NCBI GenBank assembly: GCA_022749755.1
Contig: CM040442.1
Span: forward strand, 14,730,457 to 14,794,456
Direction: 5' to 3'
DNA: 64,000 nt
DNA from: Azadirachta indica
Lineage: Eukaryota; Streptophyta; Magnoliopsida; Sapindales; Meliaceae
Positions 55,056 through 64,000 of the stretch are shown here, piece after piece (position 1 is the stretch's first letter; the number at the start of each line of letters is the position of its first letter). The notes beneath the pieces are model-generated. The model saw only the letters and a program-made list of their open reading frames with translations, did not search any database and had not been told where the DNA came from. The translations under genes and the position numbers were made by a program.

Positions 55056-56892
55056 TTGTTTCATACTCTGTGTTTCGTCAACAACAAAGTTTGCAGCGTT
55101 ATAATTGATGGAGGAAGTTGCACCAACGTGGCCAGCCCTGAATTAGTGGAGAAATTGTCTTTACCTACCATGAAACATCCACGACCGTACCGGCTTCAAT
55201 GGGTGTGGAGAAATCAAGGTAACAAAACAAGTGTTGGTGACATTTTCTATCGGCAAGTATGAGGATGAGGTCTTTTGTGACGTGATTCCTATGCACACTT
55301 GTCACATCCTATTGGGCAGACCATGGCAGTACGATCGACGAGTCACACATGACGGTTTCACCAATAGATACTCTTTTACCATCAAAAGGAAACCTATATC
55401 ACTTGTACTATTGACTCTAAAACAAGTTCTCGAAAACCAATTAAAGATGCAAAAAGCGAGGGAAAAGAAAAAAGAAAACGAGAAAGGAAAAAATGTGAAA
55501 GAGAGTGAGAGAAAAAATGAGAGAGTTGCAACGTTGATGTGGAGAGAGAGGAAAAATATAATTTTATTACAAAAGAAAAGTGAGATCAAGAGAGCTTTAC
55601 TTTCACAACAACCGCTTATAGTATTTATGTACAAGGAAACTTTTTTGTGTACTGACGATTTTGCCGGATCCTTGCCGAGCAATGTTATATTTCTTTTGCA
55701 GAAATTCAAGGATGTCTTTCCTGAAGAGGTGCCCCCTGGTTTACCTCCAATTCGAGAAATTGAACATCAAATTAATTTTGTATCCGGTGCAACAATTCCA
55801 AACCGACCAGCTTATAGAAGTAATCCCGAGGAGACAAAAGAACTTCAACGACAAGTTAATAAGCTGATGGAGAAAGGGTATGTTAGAGAAAGCATGAGTC
55901 CTTGTGTGGTTCCGGTGCTTCTAGTGCCTAAGAAAGATGGAACATGGAGGATGTGTGTTGATTGCCAAGCTGTCAACAATATTACGGTAGAGTATCGACA
56001 TCCCATTCCTCGATTAGATGATATGTTAGATGAATTACATTGATCTTGTGTGTTTTCTAAAATTGATCTTAAGAGTGGATACCATCAAATTAGGGTGAAA
56101 GAAGGGGATGAGTGGAAAACTACATTTAAAACGAAATATGGTTTGTATGAATGGTTAGTTATGCCTTTTGGGTTAACTAATGCATCTAGTACTTTCATGA
56201 GACTTATGAACCATTTTTTGCGTGCTTTCGTTGGCAAATTCGTAGTAGTTTATTTTGATGATATCTTGATTTATAGCCAAAACTTCAATGATCATCTTGA
56301 ACATCTAAAACTTGTTTTAGCGGTTTTAAGGAAAGAAAGGCTATTTGCTAATTTTAAGAAATGTGCATTTTGCACGGATAAGCTTGTGTTTCTTAATTTT
56401 GTTGTAAGTGCTAAAGGGATTGAGGTCGATGAGGAGAAGGTGAAGGCAATTCAAGAATGGCCAACGCCTACTTCGACAAATCAAGTAAGAAGCTTTCATG
56501 GATTCGCCAGTTTTTATCGGCGCTTTGTTCGAGATTTTAGTAGCATAGCTGCACCCTTAACCGAAGTCATCAATAAGAATATTTCATTCAAGTGGGGAAA
56601 AGAGCAAGAAAAGACATTCAAATTTATCAAAGAAAAATTGACTAATGCTTCAGGTACAGGAATCGGAGGCGTACTAATACAAGAAGGAAGACCGATAGCG
56701 TACTTTAGTGAGAAACTAAATGGCGCGGCTTTAAATTATTTCACTTACGACAAAGAATTGTATGCATTGGTTCGAACTCTAGAAACTTGGCAACATTACC
56801 TTTGGCCCAAAGAGTTTGTGATTCATACGGATCATGAATCCTTGAAATATTTAAAGGCGCAGCACAAATTAAGCAGATGTTATGCCAAATAG
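55056..56892 (+). pseudogene. pol: Family 3 pol (PR-RT-partial RH)
   Basis: Protease with VIIDGGSCTNVAS (about 55100-55140) and a frameshift near 55210-55240; Lys/Glu-rich linker (55440-55570); RT from about 55700, with TGA at 56041-56043 and YFDD at 56251-56262; then RNase H. An in-frame deletion joins FIKEKLTNA to SGTGIGGV (about 56648), which removes the first RNase H catalytic Asp. RNase H ends at 56892 with LSRCYAK and a stop, and integrase is absent. Compared with family 1, '[15 protein letters not shown]' and '[14 protein letters not shown]' are typical variants. Confidence 0.91.
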
Positions 56893-56919
56893 GTAGCGAT
56901 TTGAGGACAAATCCTTTTC

Positions 56920-56932
56920 AAGAGGGGGAGAA
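56920..56932 (+). promoter_or_regulatory. Polypurine tract of family 3
   Basis: AAGAGGGGGAGAA, directly before the 3' LTR start at 56933. Confidence 0.88.
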
Positions 56933-57645
56933 TGATGCAAACGAAGTTGTGCAACCATATAAACAAGAGGAGAACCTTAAATATAAGGTTGGAGACACTC
57001 AATTACAAGAGATAGAGCCAAGACATTGGAAAGTGTCTTAAATGAACTAATTAAAAATATGTGTGATTCAAATACAATTCAAGATACACGTCTTGAAGAA
57101 TTAGGCTCAGTGAACATCATTCAAGAGACCGGAGTCCAAGAAGACTAATATGAAAATGTTCGAAAATTATAATCCATTTATATAATTTTGAGAATCTTAA
57201 AATGATGTAATCACTTACATCATACACATTCGACGTCATTGCTTACGTTACATATATATGACGTCATTGCTTACGTTTTTATGTTTGAAATTTATACGTT
57301 TTAAAAGTCATAAAGTTTGAATTTATTTTGTCAAATTGTTAGGTAAGATTGATAACCTAACTTTTGACATTTCCCCTTTGTATTTGCCTATAAAAAGGCT
57401 TTCATTTCTTGAAATGAAACAAGCAATTTGAGTGTTAAGTTATTTCTTACAAGTTCTTGTTCTTGAACTCTTCAAGTTTAATTTCTTGTGGCGTTTAAAA
57501 CAACCAAACTTATCATCTAAATTTTTAAATGTTTTCTTAAGGGTTTTGGTGTGGCGTTTGAGTAAATCATAGTCTTAATTCTTATTTAGATAGGTATTGG
57601 GTCAAGGTTCAATAAACTTGCGTTTTGGGCAAACTTGGTGTTCTT
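56933..57645 (+). repeat. Family 3 3' LTR, truncated
   Basis: Matches the 5' LTR with two losses. About 43 bp are missing near 57010, where the 5' LTR has ATTACA at both ends of the missing piece. The last 70 bp or so are also missing. The bZIP-like repeat is better kept here (57231-57275). Confidence 0.88.
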
Positions 57646-57659
57646 ATCTAGATATGTAT

Positions 57660-60600
57660 TTTTTGCACCCCATTTTGCATTTGACAATTTCGTCCTCAAA
57701 AATCGTACATTTCTGACTCTTTCATTTTTAAAATGAAATGCATTGTAACAATCATCACACCATGGTGAGTAAGAAGACATGCATTTTGTCTCGACACAAA
57801 CCGTTTTTTTGCACCCCATTTTACGTTTGACAATTTCGTCCCCGAAAATTGTACATTTCTGACTCTTTTATTTTTAAAATGAAATTCATTGTAACGATCA
57901 TGACACCACGATGAGCAATAAGACACGTACCCCATCTTGAAAGGAAACCACTTTTTTGCGCCCATTTTACATTTGACAATTTTGTCTCCGAAAATCTTCT
58001 TTTCCGACTCTTCCGTTTTTTAAAAAAAATGCATTGTAAAGATCATCACACCACGGTGAGTAAAAAGACATGTGTCTCTTCTCGAAATGAAAGCATTTTC
58101 CTGCACCTATTTCACGTTTGACAATTTCTTTCCCAAAAGTCATATATTTTCGACTCTTCTGTTTTGTAAATGAAATGCATTGTAATAATCATCACACCAC
58201 AGTGAGTAACAAGACACGCATCCCTTCTCGAAATGAAACTATTTTCTTGCACCTGTTTCGCATTTCACAATTTCGTCACCAAAAATCGTACCTTTCTGAC
58301 TCTTCCATTTTTGAAATGAAATGCATTGTAACGATCGTCACCCCATGGTGAGTAACAACAAATGTGTCCCTTCTCAAAAGGAAACCATTTTTTTGCTCCT
58401 GTTTTGCATTTGACAATTTTATTACCGAAAATCTTTCTTTTCTGACTCTTCCATTTTTTAAATAATATGCATTGTAACGATCATCGCACCACGGCGAGTA
58501 AAAAGACATGTGTCTCGTCTCGAAATGAAACCATTTTCCTGCACTTGTTTCTTGTTTGATAATTTTGTCCCCGAAAATTGTTCATTTCCGACTTTCTTTT
58601 TATGAAATGAAATGCATTGTGATGATCATCACACCATGGTGAATAAGAAGAGATGCGTATCCTCTCGAAACAAAACTATTTTCTTGCACCTGTTTCACAT
58701 TTCACAATTTCGTCACCAAAAATTGTACCTGTCTTACTGTTCCGTTTTTTAAATGAAATGCATTGTAACGATTGTCACCCCATGGTGAGTAACAAGACAA
58801 GCGTTCCGTCTCGAAAGGAAACCATTTTTTTGCACCCATTTTGCGTTTGACAATTTCGTGCCCCAAAATCGTTCGTTTCTGCCTCTTCTGTTTTTTAATG
58901 AAAAACATTGTAACAATCGTCATGCCACAGTGAGTCATATGACACGTACTCTGCCTCGAAATGAAACCACTTTTTTGCTCCCGTTTTGCATTTGACAATT
59001 TTGTGCCCGAAAATCGTGCATTTTTGACTCCTCTGTTCTCATTGTAAAGTGTACCGTAATGATCATCACACTTGGTTGAGTGACGAGACGTGCATCTTGT
59101 TTCAAAACAAAGTTGTTTTTTGCGTCTGTTTTGCGTTTGACAATTTCGTCCCCGAAAATCGTACATTTCCGACTCTTCCGTTTTTTAAATGAAATGCATT
59201 GTAACGATCATCATACCAAGGTTAGTAAGAAGACGTACGTTTCATCTCAAAACGAAACCATTTTTTTGCTCCCGTTTTGCGTTTGACATTTTCTTCCCCG
59301 AAAATCTTTCATTTCCGACTCTTCCGTTTTTTAAACAAAATGCATTGTAATGATAGTCACACCATGGTGAGTAAAAAGACATGCGTCCTGTCTCAAAACA
59401 AAACAATTTTATTGCGCTCGTTTTGCGTTTGACAATTTCTTCCCTGAAAGTCATACATTTTAAGACTCTTCCATTTTCGAAATGAAATGCATTGTAATAA
59501 TTGTCACCTCATGGTGAGTAATAAGACATGTGTACCATCTCAAAAGGAAACCATTTTTTTCTGCCCATTTTGCGTTTGACAATTTTGTCCCCAAAAATCG
59601 TTCGTTTCCGACTTTCCGTTAATGAAATGAAATGCATTGTGACAATTATCACACCTCGGTGAATAACAAGGGACGTGCCCCCTCTCAAAACGAAACTATT
59701 TTATTGCACCCGTTTTGCGTTTGACAATTTCGTCACTGAAAATCGTTCATTTCCCACTCTTCCATTTTTTAATAGAAATGTGTTGTAACAATCGTCATGC
59801 CATGGTTAATAACAAGACATGTGTGCCGTCTCGAAACGAAACCATTTTTTTCGCCCATTTTGTATTTGACAATTTCGTCCCCGAAAATCGTACATTTCTA
59901 ACTCTTTTGTTTTTCAAATGAAATACATTGTAATGATTATCACACCACGATGAGTAACAAGACATGCATTCCATCTCAAAACAAAACTATTTTTTGGCGC
60001 TTGTTTTGCATTTGACAATTTCATCCTCGAAAATTGCTTGTTTTCAACTCTTCCGTTTTTGAAATGAAATGCATTGTAACGATCATCACACCATAGTGAG
60101 TAAAAGGATATGCTTCCTGTCTCGAAATAAAACCATTTTTTTGAACCCGTTTCGTGTTTCACAATTTCGTCCCCGAAAACGTACATTTTCGATTCTTCTG
60201 TTTTATAAATGAAATATATTGTAACGATCATCACACCATGTAAGTAACAAGCCATGCGTTTTGTCTCAAAACAAAACCATGTTTTTGCGCCTGTTTTGCG
60301 TTTGACAATTTCGTCACTTAAAATCGTTCGCTTCCCACCCTTTTGTTTTTTAATAGAAATGCGTTGTAACAATTCTCAAGCCGTGGTTAGTAACAAGACA
60401 TGCGTTTCATCTTGAAACGAAACCACTTTTTGCGCCTGTTTTGCGTTTGACAATTTCATTCCCGAAAATCGTACATTTTCAATTATTCCGTTTTCTAAAT
60501 GAAATACATTGTAATGATCATAATGCCACAGTGAGTGTCATGATATGCATCCCGTCTCAAAACGATACCATTTTTTTGTTCCAGTTTTGCGTTTAATAAT

Positions 60601-63119
60601 TTCGTCCCCGAAAATCGTACATTTCTGACTCTTCTATTTTTTTAATAAGTACATTGTAACGATTGTCACACCACGGTGAGTCACAAGACATGTGTCCCGT
60701 CTCGAAAGGAAACCACTTTTTTGCGCCAGTTTTGTGTTTGGAAATTTCGTCCCCAAAAATCGTTATTTCCGACTCTTCTGTTTTTGAAATGAAATACATT
60801 GTAACAATCATCACATCACAGTGAGTAGCAAGACATGTGTGCTGTCTTGTAACGAAACCATCTTTTTTCACCCGTTCTGTGCTTGACAATTTCATCCACG
60901 AAAATTGTAGATTTCCAACTCTTCAATTTTTTAAATGAAATACATTATAATGATCGTCATGCCACGGTGAGTAACAAAACATGCGCCTCATCTCAAAACA
61001 AAACCATTTTTTTGCACCCGTTTTACATTTGACAATTTCATCCTTGAAAATTGTTCATTTTAGACTCTTCCGTTTTTGAAATGAAATATATTGTAATGAT
61101 CATCACACTACGGTGAGTAAAAAGACTTGCTTCACGTCTTGAAATGAAACTATTTTCTTGCGCCTATTTCGCGTTTGACAATTTCTTCCCCGAAAATCAT
61201 AAATTTTTGACTCTTTCGATTTTAAAATGAAATACATGGTAGCGATTCTCACACCACGGTGAGTAACAAGGCATGCATGCCATTTCAAAACGAAACCATT
61301 TTTTTCGCCTGTTTTGCATTTGATAATTTCATAACCGAAAATTGTATATTTTCGACTCTTCCATTTTTAAATGAACTACATTATAAAGATCATCATACCA
61401 TGGTGAGTCACAACACATGTGTCTCGTCTCGAAATGAAACCATTTTTTTGTGCCTGTTTTGTGTTTGATTATTTCATCCCCGAAAATCGTTCATTTCTGA
61501 CTTTTTCGTTTTTTAAACGAAATGCATTGTAACGATTGTCACTCCACAGTGAGTAATAAAATATGCGTGTCGTCTTGAAATGAAACCATTTTTTTCGCCC
61601 ATTTTGCGTTTGACAATATCGTCCTTGAAAATCGTACATTTCCGACTCTTCTATTTTTCAAATGAAATACATTGTAACGATCATAATGAGATGGTGAGTA
61701 ACAAGATATGCATCCCGTCTCAAAACGAAACCATTTTTTTGCGCCCGTTTTGCGATTGACAATTTTATCCTCGAAAATTGTTTGTTTCCGATTCTTCCAT
61801 TTTTGAAATGAAATGCATTGTAATGATCATCACACAATGGTGAGTAAAAGAACATGCTTCCTGTCTCGAAATGAAACCATTTTTTTGCACCCGTTTTGCA
61901 TTTGACAATTTCGTCCCTGAAAACGTGCATTTCCGATTCTTCCATTTTATAAATGAAATACATTGTAACGATCATCACACCACGTGAGTAAGAAGACATG
62001 TGTTTTGTCTCGAAACGAAACCATGTTTTTGCACCCGTTTTGCATTTGACAATTTCGTCACTGAAAATCGTTCGTTTTCCACTCTTTCATTTTTTTAATA
62101 GAAATGCATCGTAACAATCGTCATACCATGGTTAGTAACAAGACATGCGTTTCGTCTTGAAACGAAACCATTTTTTTGCGCCTGTTTGGCGTTTGACAAT
62201 TTCATCCCCAAAAATTGTACATTTCCGACTGTTCCGTTTTTTAAATGAAATACATTGTAACGATCATAACGTTACAGTGAGTGTCATGATATGTGTTCCA
62301 TCCCGAAACAATACCATTTTTTGTGCCAGTTTTGCGTTTGACAATTTCATCTCCAAAAATCGTACATTTCCGACTTTTTCGTTTTTTAAATGAAGTACAT
62401 TGTAACAATCGTCACGCCACGGTGAGTCACAAGATATGCATCCCGTCTTGAAAGGACACCATTTTTTTGAGCCCGTTTTGCATTTGAAAATTTCTTCCCG
62501 AAAATCGTTCATTTTCGACTCTTCTGTTTTTGAAATAAAATACATTATAGCGATCATCATGTCATGGTGAGTAAAAATACGTTCGTCCCGTCTCAAAACG
62601 AAACCATGTTTTTGCGCACCTGTTTTGAGTTTAACAATTTCGTCCCCGAAAATCGTTCATTTTTTACTCTTTCGTTTTTTAAATGAAATGCATTGTAACG
62701 ATCCTCACACCACGGTAAGAAAAAAAACATGCATCCCGTCTCGAAACGAAACCATTTTTTTTGTACCCGTTTTGCGTTTAGCAATTTCGTCCCCAAAAAT
62801 CATAGATTTCTGACTCTTCCGTTTTTTAATTGAAATGCATTATAACGATCGTCACGCCATGGTGAGAAATAAGACATGCATCCTGTCTCGAAATGAAATT
62901 ATTTTTTTGCACCTGTTTTGCGTTTGACAATTTCGTCCTTACAAATCATACATTTCCGAATTCTCCATTTCGAAATGAAATGCATTGTAGCAATAGTCAC
63001 GGCACGGTTAAGAACAAGACATACGTCCTGTCTCAAATTGAAACCATTTTTTTGCGCCCGTTTTGTGTTTGACAATTTCATCTGGGAAAATTGTACATTT
63101 CCAACTCCTCCAAATTTTT
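57660..63119 (+). repeat. Satellite block 10 (about 37 monomers)
   Basis: The longest array in the window, all in plus orientation, without any inserted element that I can see. Monomers are diverged. One type C monomer lies near 59040-59110. Short open frames exist on both strands but are not in phase between monomers. The array ends in AACTCCTCCAAATTTTTG at an Athila-type pol fragment. Confidence 0.95.
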
Positions 63120-63126
63120 GTGAAAA

Positions 63127-63303
63127 CCAATTGTCCAGGTCTTTCCTCATGGGGTTATAAAATTGTTAAATTCAAAGATTCAAACGACATTTAAAATAAA
63201 TGGACATCGCGTGAAGCCTTATTTAGAAGGAGTTCAGAACAAGAGAGAGGTTGAATGCATTGAATTGTTCAACTCTCAACAAGAAAAGGCCACGTCTCGC
63301 TAA
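63127..63303 (+). pseudogene. pol: Athila/Tat-type integrase C-terminal end
   Basis: Encodes PIVQVFPHGVIKLLN, KIQTTFKINGHRVKPYLEG and VQNKREVECIELFNSQQ, ending at TAA 63301-63303. It matches 18441-18769 (reverse) and extends past the premature stop found there. Only the last 58 codons of pol remain, cut on the left by satellite. Confidence 0.87.
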
Positions 63304-64000
63304 GTCGTTAAAGAAAGCGCTTGGTGGGAGGCAACCCACTCATGTTTGGTGGTATCTTATCCTTTTCTTTTTTGTTTAACGTCTTTTCTATTTGTTTCAT
63401 TTTTAATGCTTTCCTAACTTAAAATTATATCTTAAACATTGAATACAATGTTTAATATAGGTTTGGAGGTGGGATTTTAGTGTGTATTTGTTTTGAATTA
63501 TATAGTCATAAAAACTAAAAATTAAAAAAGAATGTTTTAAAAACTTCAATTTTTTTTCTCTCTATTTTGAATCTTTGTGATGATTCCTTCATATGAGACT
63601 AATATGTAATTTGTACATGGCTAATTAAAATTGATGAGATATTTAGGAAATCATGATATTATTTTTATTTTATTTTATTTTATTTTAACTAGGTTTCATT
63701 GTTTATTCTTTTACTACATATGCACTTTATTCCATAATCAATTTGAATCTTAATTTGATGAAATCACATGATTAGAGGATGATATGTAAGATAGTGTAGA
63801 CTCATAGAACCTTAATTGTGAGATTTTGAGCCATAAAGCTTTTATTCTGAGTGTTTATCACTACTCTATATTTTCTTATTATCTTTTCTTTCAAATGATC
63901 TCATTATACTTTGTTTTGGTTAATTAACTTAATTATTCATGCTTTGATTGTAATATTGACTGTATCACGCATGAGAAGTTATTTTAGGCCTTTTTTGAAT
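63304..64000 (+). other. Athila/Tat-type 3' region, runs off the window
   Basis: Non-coding and AT-rich. It begins with the box GGTGGGAGGCAACCC (about 63322-63336). A perfect dyad follows, AAACATTGAATACAATGTTT (63434-63453), with a purine-rich tract (GGAGGTGGGA) after it. It aligns with 17900-18350 reversed. A TTTTA repeat (five units) lies at 63660-63690. No gene seen. Confidence 0.72.

Larger units (their letters stand above)
52449..57645 (+). mobile_element. Family 3 Ty3/gypsy element without integrase
   Basis: About 5.2 kb: 5' LTR 52449-53255, PBS 53258-53275, leader, gag, protease, RT, partial RNase H, PPT 56920-56932, truncated 3' LTR 56933-57645. The sequence jumps from RNase H (LSRCYAK) to the end of pol (FQEGEN), so integrase is wholly absent. 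It inserted into satellite after GGTGAGTAAGAA. On the right the LTR end and about 35 bp of monomer are missing together, which points to one deletion across the junction. It is related to family 1 in gag and RT but clearly distinct. Confidence 0.92.

Noticed and set aside
53787..56892. Classical chromodomain at the end of pol in any family
   Set aside because: No aromatic cage motif or typical chromodomain fold could be recognised after the integrase; the frames run into the PPT and LTR. Family 3 has no integrase here at all.

Overview
The window is plant nuclear heterochromatin, most likely centromeric or pericentromeric DNA of a eudicot. It is AT-rich and has no host gene, tRNA or rRNA that I can support. 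Two things fill almost all of it: a tandem satellite with a monomer of about 142-147 bp, and nested, broken LTR retrotransposons. 'Eudicot' is an inference from the element families; I cannot name the species.

I use four working names. Family 1, 2 and 3 are Ty3/gypsy elements with chromovirus-like polymerases. Family 1 has LTRs of about 0.85 kb, an initiator-Met tRNA primer site (PBS) and a polypurine tract (PPT) reading GAGGAGCGAGGGAA. Family 2 LTRs are about 0.77 kb and start TGACACGGGAG. Family 3 LTRs are about 0.8 kb and start TGATGCAAACG. The fourth is an Athila/Tat-type element with an LTR of about 1.26-1.39 kb and a tRNA-Asp PBS.

Layout. 1-18.8 kb: satellite blocks broken by a family 1 internal fragment, a family 1 solo LTR, Athila-type LTRs, family 2 and 3 LTR pieces and an internally deleted family 2 element (10446-12547). 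Part of this stretch is duplicated at an offset of 7488 bp. 16.1-31.8 kb: a nested cluster. A family 1 element with both LTRs (18789-25735, minus strand, target site duplication (TSD) TGATG) sits in the gag of a family 2 element. The same family 2 element carries a family 1 solo LTR (26501-27347, TSD AAAAA) and is cut off by a family 3 piece and Athila-type pol. 31.8-46.9 kb: two near-identical family 1 copies in opposite orientation (P 32638-38560 plus; M 38561-45781 minus) form inverted arms of about 5.9 kb around a 1.2-kb spacer. Copy M holds a GC-rich 96-bp insertion with perfect 10-bp terminal inverted repeats. 46.9-49.9 kb: Athila-type gag, PBS and LTR joined to a family 2 LTR. 49.9-63.1 kb: satellite, interrupted at 52449-57645 by a family 3 element that has lost its integrase. 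63.1-64 kb: the 3' end of an Athila-type pol and its downstream region.

Every gag-pol frame is broken by stops, frameshifts or deletions, so nothing here looks autonomous. The most interesting points are the large inverted repeat (a possible natural hairpin-RNA locus), the 96-bp TIR insertion with empty sites in sister copies, the clustering of chromovirus insertion junctions in one short part of the satellite monomer, and a nested-dyad promoter module shared by family 2 and 3 LTRs. All homology calls are by eye; junctions without a TSD are good to about 5-10 bp.
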